Assembly: GCF_002115755.1 (NCBI RefSeq)
Contig: NZ_JFKA01000007.1
Span: 62,001 to 126,000, forward strand
DNA: 64,000 nt
Reading direction: 5' to 3'
DNA from: Thalassospira mesophila
GTDB taxonomy: Bacteria; Pseudomonadota; Alphaproteobacteria; Rhodospirillales; Thalassospiraceae
Shown here: positions 17,396 through 26,613 of the stretch, piece after piece
Position numbering within the stretch: the stretch's first letter is position 1
How the letters are laid out: every line of letters starts with the position of its first letter
The notes under the pieces: model-generated
Database searches by the model: none
The model's input: the letters and a program-made list of their open reading frames with translations, nothing else
Told to the model about the DNA's origin: nothing
Made by a program: the position numbers and the translations under genes

Positions 17396-18544
17396 TTAAT
17401 CGCCCTGTCGATACGGGCTGTGTTCTTCCTTGATAAACAGGCTGTCTTGTTCAATACCGGCGCGTTCCTGTTCCAGAAACTGTGCAATGGCCGCCCGCAG
17501 ACCTTCATGCCGCAAATAATGGGCCGAATGGGTTAAGACCGGTTCATACCCGCGTTGAATTTTGTGTTCGCCCTGTGCCCCGGCTTCCACGGTTTCAAGT
17601 TTACGTTCGATGGCAAGGTCAATCGCCTGATAATAACAGGTTTCAAAATGCAGCATCGGGGTGCGGTCAATGCTGCCCCAATTGCGCCCGTACAGGGTTT
17701 TGTCGCCAATCATGTTCAGCGCCCCGGCGACAATCTCGCCATCATGCGTGGCAGTGACCAAAACAACATTGTCGCGCAGCCGGTCATGTAACAGCGCGAA
17801 AAAATCGCGGGTCAAATAGGCTTCACCCCATTTGCGATCTGTTGTGTCGCGGTAAAAATCAAAAAACCGGTCCCAGTGCCGGGCTTTTAAATCATCGCCC
17901 GACAGTGCGGCAAAGCTGTAGCCCGCTTCGATCACCTGGCGGCGTTCCTTGCGAATGTTTTTGCGCTTGCGCGAATTAAGCGCCCCTAAAAAATCGTCAA
18001 AGCTGCCATAGCCCCGGTTTTTCCAGTGATACTGAATGCCGACACGGGGCAAAAACCCGCTATCGGCCATGATCTGGCTTTCTTCCGCGCTGCAAAATGT
18101 TACATGCACCCCCGAAAGGCCCAGTTGCTCGGGCAGGGCGGCTAATCCCTGGGCCAGGGCCTTGCGAATATCATTGGGGGCGGGGTGGTCGGCCCGCACC
18201 AGCAAACGCGGGCCGGGAACGGGTGAAAACGGCACGGCCGATTGCAGTTTGGGGTAATATTTCCCCCCGGCACGCTGAAAGGCATCGGCCCAGGCCCAGT
18301 CAAAAACATATTCGCCGTATGAATGCCCTTTGACATAAAGCGGGGCAACCCCGGCAATGGTGCCATCATCATCGGTGCAGATAATATGAAACGGTTGCCA
18401 GCCGGTATCAGCATGAGCAGACCGGCTGTCTTCCATCGCTGAAAGAAAGGCAAAACTGACAAACGGGTTGGCCGAACCGGCGCAGGCATCCCATGCGTCG
18501 GCCCCGATTTGGTGGATATCGGTGGCGGTTTTTAATTCGATTGG
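17396..18544 (-). CDS. FemAB/GNAT-like acyltransferase family protein (DUF482 type)
   Basis: 382 residues from a TTG at 18544 with GGGGA upstream; the frame continues to another TTG at 18619. The sequence matches the peptidogalycan biosynthesis/DUF482 pattern: WDACAGSANPFVSFAFLSAMEDS near the N-terminus, a basic helix NSRKRKNIRKERRQV, and the C-terminal ETCYYQAIDLAIERKLETVEAGAQGEHK block. These proteins have a double GNAT fold like the FemX aminoacyltransferases, but the substrate is not established. It is convergent with the chemoreceptor and divergent from serA. Confidence 0.8.
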   Translation of the reverse strand, partial: PIELKTATDIHQIGADAWDACAGSANPFVSFAFLSAMEDSRSAHADTGWQPFHIICTDDDGTIAGVAPLYVKGHSYGEYVFDWAWADAFQRAGGKYYPKLQSAVPFSPVPGPRLLVRADHPAPNDIRKALAQGLAALPEQLGLSGVHVTFCSAEESQIMADSGFLPRVGIQYHWKNRGYGSFDDFLGALNSRKRKNIRKERRQVIEAGYSFAALSGDDLKARHWDRFFDFYRDTTDRKWGEAYLTRDFFALLHDRLRDNVVLVTATHDGEIVAGALNMIGDKTLYGRNWGSIDRTPMLHFETCYYQAIDLAIERKLETVEAGAQGEHKIQRGYEPVLTHSAHYLRHEGLRAAIAQFLEQERAGIEQDSLFIKEEHSPYRQGD

Positions 18545-18741
18545 CAAATTTTTTCCCCATTGGCAGGCGGCAGGCAGGCCGGTGAGAAAGCCTACGCAGA
18601 ACCCGGTATATGCGTTCAAAAGATAGGCGCAATGCGTATATGTGCAAGGGAAAGCCTTTGACGTCGCGCCAAGTTGGTCCTATTTCATGAACGGCTTGGG
18701 AAAAACCCCAGCATATTCTTCGAAGAAAAGGATGGTACGCC

Positions 18742-19983
18742 GTGATCAGCAAGCTTTCGTTGGAGAAGGACAAGATTAAAATTGTTCTGCTCGAAGGTAT
18801 CCATGAAAATGCTGTTAAAATGTTTCGGGAGGCCGGTTATTCCAATGTCGACCTGTATCCCGCTGCTCTTGACGCTGACGAACTGAAATCTGTCGTCTCC
18901 GAGGCGCATTTTCTGGGTATACGATCCCGCACCAAGCTGACCGAAGAAATTATTGATGCCGCGCCGAAATTAACATCGATTGGCTGTTTTTGTATCGGTA
19001 CCAACCAGGTTGATCTGACGGCAGCCGCCATGCGCGGTATTCCGGTGTTTAATGCGCCTTATTCCAATACCCGTTCGGTCGCCGAACTGGTGCTGGGCCA
19101 GATCATTATGCTGATGCGCGGTATTCCGCAGCGCAATGCATCGGCACATGCTGGTGGCTGGCTGAAAAACGCCAAAGGCTCGTTTGAGGCACGCAGTAAA
19201 ACGCTGGGCATCATCGGGTATGGTCATATCGGGTCGCAATTGTCGGTTTTGGCCGAATCGCTAGGCATGAACGTTATTTATTATGACGTGATCAACAAGC
19301 TGGCGATGGGCAATGCAACCTCGTGCGTCAGCATGGACGATCTTTTGGCCCGTGCCGATGTGGTATCGTTGCATGTTCCCGCGACCGAGCAGACCAAAAA
19401 CATGATCACCTCGGTTGAACTGGGCAAAATGAAGCCCGGTGCGCATTTCATCAATGCGGCACGGGGCAATGTTGTCGTGATCGAAGATCTGGCGGCCGCC
19501 CTTGAAAGCGGCCATCTGGCCGGTGCGGCCATTGACGTGTTCCCGGTTGAACCGGCAGGCAAAGGCGAACAGTTTGAAAGCCCGCTTCGCGGTATGACAA
19601 ACGTGATCCTGACCCCCCATATTGGCGGGTCCACCCAGGAAGCACAGGAAAATATCGGCGTCGAAGTTGCCGACAAGCTGATTACCTATTCCGATAACGG
19701 ATCTACCCTGGGGGCGGTGAACTTCCCCGAAGTGGCGTTGCCGGTTAAAAACCGCAAGCATACCCGTTTCATGCATATTCACCGCAACGTTCCCGGTGTT
19801 ATTTCCAAAATCAACGATGTGTTTGCCACCCGTGGCATGAATATTTCCGGCCAGTATTTGCGTTCTGAAGGCGGGGTTGGTTATGTCGTGGTCGAAGTCG
19901 ACGACGAAATCAAACCGGGCCTTGGCATTCGCAAGGAACTTGAAGCGATTAACGGCACCTTGCGTGTTCGTTTCCTGTTCTAG
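18742..19983 (+). CDS. serA: D-3-phosphoglycerate dehydrogenase
   Basis: 413 residues, close to the E. coli SerA length, beginning at a GTG with AGGA 9 bases upstream. NAD-binding LGIIGYGHIGSQL, substrate and catalytic regions (SNTRSVAELVLGQII, NAARGNVV, LTPHIGGSTQEAQENIG) and a C-terminal ACT domain (HIHRNVPGVISKINDVFATR) are all present. It oxidises 3-phosphoglycerate in the first step of serine synthesis. The ACT domain suggests feedback inhibition by serine. It stands alone, with a hairpin after the stop. Confidence 0.94.
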   Translation: MISKLSLEKDKIKIVLLEGIHENAVKMFREAGYSNVDLYPAALDADELKSVVSEAHFLGIRSRTKLTEEIIDAAPKLTSIGCFCIGTNQVDLTAAAMRGIPVFNAPYSNTRSVAELVLGQIIMLMRGIPQRNASAHAGGWLKNAKGSFEARSKTLGIIGYGHIGSQLSVLAESLGMNVIYYDVINKLAMGNATSCVSMDDLLARADVVSLHVPATEQTKNMITSVELGKMKPGAHFINAARGNVVVIEDLAAALESGHLAGAAIDVFPVEPAGKGEQFESPLRGMTNVILTPHIGGSTQEAQENIGVEVADKLITYSDNGSTLGAVNFPEVALPVKNRKHTRFMHIHRNVPGVISKINDVFATRGMNISGQYLRSEGGVGYVVVEVDDEIKPGLGIRKELEAINGTLRVRFLF

Positions 19984-20009
19984 GATTCCAGTATAAAAAC
20001 GATGCACAA

Positions 20010-20038
20010 AAGGGCGGGGCCAAACGGGTTCCGCCCTT
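20010..20038 (+). terminator. Terminator-like hairpin after serA
   Basis: AAGGGCGG (20010-20017) / CCGCCCTT (20031-20038) with a 13-base loop that can extend the stem. The following tract is only GTTGC, so termination strength is uncertain. Confidence 0.6.
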
Positions 20039-20168
20039 GTTGCAACGGGCGACGTGGGCCTGTTGGCAGCAGAAAATAAGTACCCTGATGCCTGTGTAAG
20101 GGTAGCCGGGGGGGGCAGGTTATGTGCTGGTCGGGCGGTGTATCGCGATTTGCTGCGCGTGGCCGGTA

Positions 20169-20828
20169 TCAGGGCTTTGCCGGATAGGCGGCTTTGTACA
20201 AGACGGCATCAATCGATGCCTGATCGGCCTCGAATGCCAGGCTGGCGCGCCCGGTCAGGGCATTGGCCAGCTTTGCACGGTATTTTTCCCGCGATATTTC
20301 GACGACACCAAATTGCTTGAGGTGATCATTAACGAACTGGGTATCAAGCAGTTGATAACCCCCTTGTCGCATCAAGGCAACCAGATGCACCAGCGCGACC
20401 TTGGAGGCATTGGTCGCGCGTGAAAACATGCTTTCACCAAAAAACGCCTGGCCCAGACTAACCCCGTAAAGACCGCCAACCAGTTCGCCGTCTTGCCATG
20501 CTTCAATGGAATGCGCACAGCCCATTTGATGGAGGCGGCAATAGGCTTCGCGGATGCTGGCATTAATCCATGTTTCCTCGCGATTGTCCGTCGTGGCTGC
20601 ACAGGCGGCAATGGTGCCGGAAAAATCACTATCAACGCGAATGGTAAAGTCACCACGCCGCACCACCCGGCGCAGGCTGCGGGGCACATGAAAACCGTCA
20701 AGCGGCAAAATGCCGCGCCATTCCGGATCAATCCAGTACAGGGTCGGGTCGTCGTGACTTTCAGCCATGGGAAACAACCCGACCGAATAGGCACGGATTA
20801 GAAGTTCTGGTGTCAGATGATTAGACAT
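20169..20828 (-). CDS. aat: Leucyl/phenylalanyl-tRNA-protein transferase
   Basis: 219 residues, typical Aat. Diagnostic blocks are [20 protein letters not shown] near the N-terminus, [20 protein letters not shown], and [15 protein letters not shown]. The enzyme moves Leu or Phe from tRNA to proteins with N-terminal Lys or Arg, making secondary N-degrons. ClpS and ClpA, which act on those degrons, are 9 kb upstream. No neighbour appears co-transcribed. Confidence 0.95.
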   Translation of the reverse strand: MSNHLTPELLIRAYSVGLFPMAESHDDPTLYWIDPEWRGILPLDGFHVPRSLRRVVRRGDFTIRVDSDFSGTIAACAATTDNREETWINASIREAYCRLHQMGCAHSIEAWQDGELVGGLYGVSLGQAFFGESMFSRATNASKVALVHLVALMRQGGYQLLDTQFVNDHLKQFGVVEISREKYRAKLANALTGRASLAFEADQASIDAVLYKAAYPAKP

Positions 20829-20948
20829 GATGGCCGTAATGATCGCACATCCCGATTATGTCGACAGGCATATCCTGTCAGTTCCCTTTTCATATGTGTA
20901 TCTAACCTGCCGCAACAAGATGAACATTGATCTATTCTATAGTGCGGT

Positions 20949-21125
20949 GGCGAAATGAATTTTTCGCCGGGGTTCACAGTATTGATCTTTTGCCGGCTTG
21001 TTTGTGCCAAATCGCTGAAAAGGGCGTGTTCCGGTTCGCTCTATTATCGCAAGCCAAGAAGTATAGGGACTGAAATACCGATTGAGAAAACTGAGGCCCA
21101 AGCGCATCGTAAGGCGCGCTTTTTC
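20949..21125 (+). other. Structured leader upstream of the Ala-rich secreted protein
   Basis: The 324-bp gap before 21153 has no convincing ORF. It holds GGCGAAA (20949-20955) / TTTCGCC (20962-20968). It also holds a terminator-like hairpin AAGCGC (21100-21105) / GCGCTT (21116-21121) followed by TTTTTC, only 30 bp before the start codon. This could be an attenuator in the leader or the end of a short RNA. Confidence 0.35.
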
Positions 21126-21152
21126 TTAACACGTTGTCTTTTAGGAGGCATC

Positions 21153-21923
21153 ATGAAACTTCTAGGGTCGTTTGGCGTTGCTTTTCTGCTTTCTTCGGCG
21201 TTCCTGGGTGCGTATGGAATAACCCCGGCACAGGGGCAATCGACACAGGTGGTCAATCAATTGCCACCAGCACTGCGTGCTGCGGTGCTTTCAGGTAATA
21301 GTGCTGCCATTATTGCTGCCATAAATACGTTAAGCGCGGGGAACCCTGCTTTGGCGGCAAGTCTGGCCGCGCAAACAGCCAGTTTTGGCGAGAGCATGAT
21401 TGCAACCAACCCTCAGGCTGCAATTGCGATTACACAGGCCGCCCTGACGGTTGCCTCTCGCGCCGATGTTCAGGCCGCAGCACCGCAACAGGCAATGATG
21501 ATTGCAAGTGCGTCTGCGCGTGTTGTTGCCAGTCCCGCTGTTCAGCAGGCCAACCCGTCAGCGGTTGCGGCGGTAACGACGGCACTGGTACGTGTTGCTT
21601 CCAACCCGGCGGTTTTTGCAACCTCACCAACGTTGGGGGCGGCGATTGCGCAATCTTCGATTGCGGTAGCAAATGCGTTGTCGTCGACAAATTCAACCCA
21701 GGCTGTTGCGATCCGTCAGTCGGTCCAGCAAATGACCAGCAACCCCCAGCTTTTGGCGATTTCGTCAACATTGGCAAATGTTAATACGCAACAACAGCAG
21801 CAACAACAAACTCAGCAAAATGGTGTGGGTCAGGGGCAGGCGACACCGCCGTCTGACAGTACAGATATCCCGGTTGTTGTCGAGCCCGACTCTGAATCAC
21901 AGAATAACGCCTCGCCGACCTGA
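21153..21923 (+). CDS. Ala-rich secreted protein of unknown function
   Basis: 256 residues from ATG 21153, which has AGGAGG 5 bases upstream; the open frame extends to 20955 but without support. A signal peptide (MKLLGSFGVAFLLSSAFLGA, cleavage near AQGQS) leads to a mature region very rich in Ala, Ser, Val and Gln with repeating helical units such as NPQAAIAITQAAL and NPAVFATSPTLG. The tail contains a poly-Gln stretch and an acidic Ser/Pro end. The composition suggests a surface or periplasmic structural protein, but I do not recognise a family. Confidence 0.75.
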   Translation: MKLLGSFGVAFLLSSAFLGAYGITPAQGQSTQVVNQLPPALRAAVLSGNSAAIIAAINTLSAGNPALAASLAAQTASFGESMIATNPQAAIAITQAALTVASRADVQAAAPQQAMMIASASARVVASPAVQQANPSAVAAVTTALVRVASNPAVFATSPTLGAAIAQSSIAVANALSSTNSTQAVAIRQSVQQMTSNPQLLAISSTLANVNTQQQQQQQTQQNGVGQGQATPPSDSTDIPVVVEPDSESQNNASPT

Positions 21924-21972
21924 ACACAGATTTTACGGTTTGGAAAATCAGCGAATGCTTTTGAGGAGGCAA

Positions 21973-22005
21973 AAAAACCGGGGACCAATCGGACCCCGGT
22001 TTTTG
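21973..22005. terminator. Bidirectional terminator
   Basis: AAAAACCGGGG (21973-21983) / CCCCGGTTTTT (21994-22004), 10-base loop. A runs and T runs on the two flanks let it serve both the plus-strand gene and accC. Confidence 0.88.
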
Positions 22006-23349
22006 TTATTTTTTCATGCCCATGAATTTTTCAAGCCAGTGAATGTCGTAATTCCCTGCCTGAATATCGGGGTTTTCCAGCAATTTTTGATGCAACGGAA
22101 TCGTGGTTTTAATGCCGCCAATGGCGTATTCGGCTAAGGCGCGGCGCAAACGCATCATGCATTCCTGCCGGTCGCGGCCATGTACAATCAGCTTTGCAAT
22201 CATGCTGTCGTAATATGGCGGAATCGAATAGCCGGTATAAATGCCGCTATCAACCCGAACACCAAGGCCGCCAGGGGCGTGGTATTCCGTAATTTTCCCC
22301 GGTGAGGGAACAAATGTTTCCGGGTCTTCGGCATTGATCCGACATTCAATGGCATGGCCGTTGATTTCGATATCGTCCTGGGTAAACGACAATTCGAGGC
22401 CGGCTGCCACGCGGATTTGTTCGCGCACCAGATCAACGCCGGAAATGGCTTCGGTTACCGGATGTTCCACCTGCAAACGGGTGTTCATTTCGATGAAATA
22501 GAACTCGCCATTTTCATAGAGGAACTCGATGGTGCCGGCATTGCGATATCCCATGTCACGCATGGCATTGGCCACCGTGGTACCGATCCGGTCACGTTCT
22601 TCAACGGTCAGGGTCGGTGAGGGAGCTTCTTCCATGACTTTCTGGTGGCGCCGCTGCAAGGAACAGTCGCGTTCAAAAAGATGCACGGCATTGCCGTGGG
22701 TATCGCCGATGACCTGCAATTCAATGTGGCGCGGTTTGCCAAGGTATTTTTCCATGTAAACAGCGGCATTGCCGAAGTTTTGCATGGCTTCCTTGCGGGT
22801 CATCGAGAAGGCCTCGGCCAGGTCTTCGTCGCGCTCGACAACCTTCATCCCGCGGCCGCCACCGCCGCCCGATGCCTTGATCAGGATCGGATAGCCAATA
22901 TCAGCGGCACATTTTTTTGCTTCTTCAACGGTGGTGATTTCACCGTCAGATCCCGGCACGACAGGAATGCCCAGTTTTTCAACGGTCTGTTTGGCGGTAA
23001 TCTTGTCACCCATCATCCGGATATGTTCCGGGCTGGGGCCAATAAAGGCAAAGCCGTGTTCTTCAACCATGGCGGCGAAGTCGGCATTCTCGGACAAAAA
23101 TCCGTATCCCGGGTGGATCGCTTCGGCGCCGGTAATTTCGGCGGCTGAAAGGATGGCCGGGATATTCAGATAGCTTTCGCGCGAAGATGCCGGGCCGATG
23201 CAAACCGCTTCGTCAGCCAAACGCACATGCATGGCGTCGGCGTCGGCGGTGGAATGCACCGCGACGGTTTTGATGCCCATTTCGCGGCAGGCCCGCTGAA
23301 TTCGCAGCGCGATCTCGCCTCGGTTGGCAATCAGGATTTTTTCGAACAT
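22006..23349 (-). CDS. accC: Acetyl-CoA carboxylase, biotin carboxylase subunit
   Basis: 447 residues. The N-terminal fold ([16 protein letters not shown]), the ATP-grasp Gly-rich loop [14 protein letters not shown], and [14 protein letters not shown] with the catalytic Glu/Arg are all present. It carboxylates biotin on AccB using ATP and bicarbonate, the first half of the committed step of fatty acid synthesis. Last gene of the aroQ-accB-accC run; 18 bp separate it from accB. Confidence 0.97.
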   Translation of the reverse strand: MFEKILIANRGEIALRIQRACREMGIKTVAVHSTADADAMHVRLADEAVCIGPASSRESYLNIPAILSAAEITGAEAIHPGYGFLSENADFAAMVEEHGFAFIGPSPEHIRMMGDKITAKQTVEKLGIPVVPGSDGEITTVEEAKKCAADIGYPILIKASGGGGGRGMKVVERDEDLAEAFSMTRKEAMQNFGNAAVYMEKYLGKPRHIELQVIGDTHGNAVHLFERDCSLQRRHQKVMEEAPSPTLTVEERDRIGTTVANAMRDMGYRNAGTIEFLYENGEFYFIEMNTRLQVEHPVTEAISGVDLVREQIRVAAGLELSFTQDDIEINGHAIECRINAEDPETFVPSPGKITEYHAPGGLGVRVDSGIYTGYSIPPYYDSMIAKLIVHGRDRQECMMRLRRALAEYAIGGIKTTIPLHQKLLENPDIQAGNYDIHWLEKFMGMKK

Positions 23350-23367
23350 TGCGGTTATGACCCCGGC

Positions 23368-23814
23368 TTATTCAATAATGACCAGCGGTTCGTCATATTC
23401 GACGGGGTTGCCGTCGGTTGCGACGATCTGGCTGATTTTGCCCGCTTTGGGTGCGCGGATCGGATTGAAGGTTTTCATCGCTTCAATCAGCATCAGGGTC
23501 TGGCCTTCGGCAACCGTGGCACCTGTGCTGATAAAGGGGGCGGCACCTGGTTCAGGTGCAAAATAAACCACACCGACCATCGGCGATTTAACGCACCCCG
23601 GATGTGCGGACAAATCACCCGCCGCCGGGCCTGCGGCCACAGGTGCAGCACCTGCTGGTGCTGCCATCGGTGCCGGTGCGGCATAGGTTACACCCTGACG
23701 GGCAACGCGAATTTTGTTGTCGCCATCGGCAACTTCAATTTCCGTAAGATTGGTTTCGTCCAGCAATTCTGCAAGCTGGCGAATGGCGTCATTATCGATG
23801 TTGAACTTGCTCAT
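23368..23814 (-). CDS. accB: Biotin carboxyl carrier protein
   Basis: 148 residues. After an N-terminal helix and an Ala/Pro-rich linker (about 45-66), the biotinyl domain carries the attachment lysine Lys114 in IEAMKTFNPI. It shuttles carboxybiotin between AccC and the carboxyltransferase, which is not in this window. It sits 12 bp after aroQ and just before accC. Confidence 0.97.
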   Translation of the reverse strand: MSKFNIDNDAIRQLAELLDETNLTEIEVADGDNKIRVARQGVTYAAPAPMAAPAGAAPVAAGPAAGDLSAHPGCVKSPMVGVVYFAPEPGAAPFISTGATVAEGQTLMLIEAMKTFNPIRAPKAGKISQIVATDGNPVEYDEPLVIIE

Positions 23815-23826
23815 TTCGACTATCTT

Positions 23827-24273
23827 TTATGATGAGGGGGCAATAAGGGGCTTCAGAGCGTCAAGGGCCAGAACATAACCCTGTGCACCAAAACCGCAGA
23901 TCATGCCTTTTGCGGCCTTCGAGACGAAGGAATGATGCCTGAACGTGTCACGCTGATGGATATTGGACAGATGTACCTCGACGATCGGCAGGTCCGATGC
24001 CAGCAAGGCATCGAGAATAGCGACCGACGTATGCGTGTAGGCCGCAGCATTAAGAATGATGCCGCACCCCTTTACACGGGCTTCCTGTATCTGGTCAACC
24101 AGAACGCCTTCGTGATTGCTTTGATGAAAGGCGGTTTGAAGGCCAATCGACGCTGCATGCTGTTCACATAGGGCCTTTATATCGTCCAGGGTGGTCGCAC
24201 CATAGATTTCGGGCTGACGCTGTCCCAGAAGATTAAGATTTGGCCCATTTAAAATGTAGACGGGTTTTGTCAT
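23827..24273 (-). CDS. aroQ: Type II 3-dehydroquinate dehydratase
   Basis: 148 residues. [17 protein letters not shown] contains the active-site Asn/Arg/Tyr loop, and [17 protein letters not shown] supplies the catalytic His region. It converts 3-dehydroquinate to 3-dehydroshikimate in the shikimate pathway. The aroQ-accB-accC order is common in proteobacteria. Confidence 0.96.
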   Translation of the reverse strand: MTKPVYILNGPNLNLLGQRQPEIYGATTLDDIKALCEQHAASIGLQTAFHQSNHEGVLVDQIQEARVKGCGIILNAAAYTHTSVAILDALLASDLPIVEVHLSNIHQRDTFRHHSFVSKAAKGMICGFGAQGYVLALDALKPLIAPSS

Positions 24274-24508
24274 CCGGTCTCACATACCCAACAGTTTGTG
24301 CAGCGTTTATAACACGACGATAGTATGACGCAACGCTGCATTCGGTATATCGCAACGATGGAATATACCGGCATTGTCGCAAATTTATTGTTCGATGTCC
24401 GATTTGAGGGTTCCGCACCCTTAAAACAGCCGATCTCGGCTTGCGTTCACAGCGGGTGCTGACCATACTGCGGCCAAATATCCAAGGATTAGGGACTTTA
24501 GCAAAAAG

Positions 24509-25504
24509 ATGCGCCTTACGATCAATGGTGAAGACCGTACAATCGAAAACGCTGCCACGGTAGCGGACCTGCTTGCGCAATTGCAAATTGCCTCGGGCAA
24601 AGTGGCTGTTGAACGCAACCTTGAAATCGTTCCCAAAACGGCCTACGGCGCAACCGCGCTTGGCGAGGGTGATAAACTGGAAATTGTTCATTTTATTGGC
24701 GGTGGTTCGGTTGGCGCCGATCTTGCTGCCGCACAGGATGACAGTTTTGTTGTCGCCGGGCGCACGTTTAAATCCCGCTTGCTGGTCGGAACCGGCAAAT
24801 ACAAGGATTTTGACGAAACCCGCCTCGCGCTAGAGGAATCCGGGGCCGAAATTGTAACGGTGGCGGTGCGCCGGGTGAATGTGACCGACCCCAGCCAGCC
24901 GATGCTGGTCGATTATGTTGACCCCAAAAAATACACTTATTTGCCCAATACCGCCGGGTGTTTTACCGCTGATGATGCGATGCGGACATTGCGTCTGGCG
25001 CGCGAGGCCGGGGGCTGGAACCTGGTCAAACTGGAAGTGCTGGGTGATCAGAAAACCCTGTATCCCAATATGCCCGAGACCCTGAAAGCGGCGCAAACCC
25101 TGATTAAAGAAGGGTTCGAGGTGATGGTTTATTGCAGTGATGACCCCATTCAGGCGAAAATTCTGGAAGATATGGGCTGTGTTGCCATCATGCCGTTAGG
25201 CTCGCTGATTGGCTCTGGCATGGGGATTATCAACCCGGTCAACATCGCCCTGATCAAGGAAAATGCCACTGTGCCGGTTTTGGTCGATGCCGGTGTTGGT
25301 ACGGCATCGGAAGCCGCCTTTGCCATGGAACTGGGTTGTGACGGTGTGTTGATGAACACAGCCATTGCCGGTGCCAAAGACCCGATTCGCATGGCGCGCG
25401 CGATGAAACATGCGGTTATTGCCGGGCGCGAAGCGTTCCTGGCCGGGCGGATGCCGCGCAAAAGCTATGCCGACCCGTCATCGCCATTGGCAGGTATTAT
25501 CTGA
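24509..25504 (+). CDS. thiSG: ThiS-ThiG fusion: sulfur carrier plus thiazole synthase
   Basis: 331 residues. The first about 66 residues are a ThiS ubiquitin-like domain ([22 protein letters not shown]) ending in Gly-Gly-Gly at 64-66. A short linker leads to a full ThiG barrel from about 77, with the imine-forming lysine Lys174 in LVKLEV and the phosphate loop [10 protein letters not shown]. ThiG makes the thiazole phosphate of thiamine from deoxyxylulose phosphate, dehydroglycine and ThiS thiocarboxylate. Free ThiS needs an exposed C-terminal Gly, so in this fusion the chain must be cut or work differently. No TPP riboswitch motif is visible upstream. Confidence 0.94.
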   Translation: MRLTINGEDRTIENAATVADLLAQLQIASGKVAVERNLEIVPKTAYGATALGEGDKLEIVHFIGGGSVGADLAAAQDDSFVVAGRTFKSRLLVGTGKYKDFDETRLALEESGAEIVTVAVRRVNVTDPSQPMLVDYVDPKKYTYLPNTAGCFTADDAMRTLRLAREAGGWNLVKLEVLGDQKTLYPNMPETLKAAQTLIKEGFEVMVYCSDDPIQAKILEDMGCVAIMPLGSLIGSGMGIINPVNIALIKENATVPVLVDAGVGTASEAAFAMELGCDGVLMNTAIAGAKDPIRMARAMKHAVIAGREAFLAGRMPRKSYADPSSPLAGII

Positions 25505-25526
25505 TATTTGCCAGATATGATTAAAA

Positions 25527-25570
25527 ACAAGGCCTCGTTTCGCATCCGAAACGGGGCCTTGTTGTTTTTA
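25527..25570 (+). terminator. Terminator of thiSG
   Basis: 16-bp stem (25527-25542 with 25547-25562, one T-G pair), CATC loop, then GTTGTTTTTATTT. Confidence 0.92.
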
Positions 25571-25587
25571 TTTCGAAGTCGGAACCA

Positions 25588-25609
25588 TTAAACTGCATAT
25601 GCGGTTTAA
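25588..25609. promoter_or_regulatory. 22-bp near-perfect palindrome
   Basis: TTAAACTGCAT-ATGCGGTTTAA: arms of 11 with one mismatch. It sits between the thiSG terminator and repeat copy A. It is not present next to copy B. Function unknown. Confidence 0.4.
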
Positions 25610-25612
25610 TGT

Positions 25613-25746
25613 CAGTTCTCTATGAGGTCTTTTCATGGAGAACTGCTTGGCGCAACGGCGCCGCGCGGCTTGTGCCGGCAAAGGCAAGGGCTTTCGCGAA
25701 GCTCGCGCTGACTGAGGACCTCATTGATCGGTTTCGATCAATGAGG
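25613..25746 (+). repeat. Three-hairpin dispersed repeat, copy A
   Basis: 134 bp, aligned over its whole length with the reverse strand of 51582-51716. Stem 1: CAGTTCTC (25613-25620) / GAGAACTG (25638-25645) with an inner ATGAG/TTCAT stem. Stem 2: GGCGC-AACG-GCGCC. Stem 3: perfect 12-bp CCTCATTGATCG (25719-25730) / CGATCAATGAGG (25735-25746), GTTT loop, then TTTGGTTTT. Stem 1 differs from copy B at two positions, each compensated on the other arm. It lies between thiSG and the dsbA-like gene, whose stop is 21 bp beyond. Confidence 0.8.
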
Positions 25747-25766
25747 TTTGGTTTTGGGTGTGACGA

Positions 25767-26540
25767 TCAGGAATCTTTTTCCAGCCCGGCATCGACCAGC
25801 GACTTTACCCGCTCCATATCCGCACCGGGCACCAAGGTGCCGTTGATCAGGAAGGCGGGCGTGCCGTTTACGCCAATGGCTTTGGCCATGCCGCTGTTGC
25901 GCGACAGTTCCTTTTTGACATCGTCGCTGTCCATATCCTTGTGCATCTGCGCAACGTCAATGCCGGCTCCGGCGGCCAGTTCGTCAATCCGGTCATTGCT
26001 AAGTTTGCCACGGCTGCCCATCATTGCGCGGTGCAGTTCCAGATATTTCCCCTGTTTTTGCGCAGCAAGGGCGGCACGGGCGGCAACAACCGATTCCGGT
26101 GTCAGGATGGGCAGTTCAAGAAAAATGGTGCGAATTTTCCGGGTGTCGTCATCGGCCATGGCCATCACATCATCGAATGCGCGTTTGCAATAACCGCACT
26201 GATAATCAAAAAACTCGACCACCGTAACCGGTGCATCGGCCGATCCGACTGACGGTGCGATCGAGTCTTTACCGGCAAGGGCTTTCCAGACCGGGGCGAT
26301 GGCTTCGTCCTGGCGGCGGGTTTGCTCGCTCATTTGCCAGGTTTGAACATTTTGAAGGGCCTGCATCAGGACATCAGGATGATCCATCAGATATCCTTCG
26401 ATCATGCTTTCGACCTGCTTTTGCTGTGCCGAAGACAGGCTATCGCTGGCAGCATGGGCCGGGGACAGGGTCATCATCGCCAGCGGCAGCGCGATTGCCA
26501 CACAACCCGCAGCTTTTTTCAAAATGTACAAAGCCATCAA
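25767..26540 (-). CDS. DsbA/ScsC-like periplasmic thiol oxidoreductase
   Basis: 257 residues. A signal peptide (cleavage near AHAAS, residue 30) is followed by a helical N-terminal extension (about 36-90) and a thioredoxin fold. The active site is C115-GY-C118 in FFDYQCGYCKRAF and the cis-Pro is in GVNGTPAFLING. The helical extension is typical of ScsC/Com1-type proteins that oligomerise and act as disulfide isomerases, rather than monomeric DsbA. Redox direction cannot be told from sequence. It is followed 73 bp upstream on the minus strand by an unrelated lipoprotein gene. Confidence 0.88.
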   Translation of the reverse strand: MMALYILKKAAGCVAIALPLAMMTLSPAHAASDSLSSAQQKQVESMIEGYLMDHPDVLMQALQNVQTWQMSEQTRRQDEAIAPVWKALAGKDSIAPSVGSADAPVTVVEFFDYQCGYCKRAFDDVMAMADDDTRKIRTIFLELPILTPESVVAARAALAAQKQGKYLELHRAMMGSRGKLSNDRIDELAAGAGIDVAQMHKDMDSDDVKKELSRNSGMAKAIGVNGTPAFLINGTLVPGADMERVKSLVDAGLEKDS

Positions 26541-26613
26541 AATTCCTTTTGTCTGCGATCTGGCAAAATGGCCAGCGTATATTTGGTTGTAACCTTGATA
26601 CGGGACACATGCC

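Noticed and set aside
24274-24508. Possible TPP riboswitch upstream of thiSG
   Set aside because: I looked for the CUGAGA and GGGG-type core and the second conserved helix, and neither is present.
25609-26193. 194-codon open frame on the plus strand across repeat A and antisense to the DsbA-like gene
   Set aside because: Its first part is the hairpin repeat and the rest mirrors the real minus-strand gene. There is no ribosome site and the composition is that of an antisense shadow.
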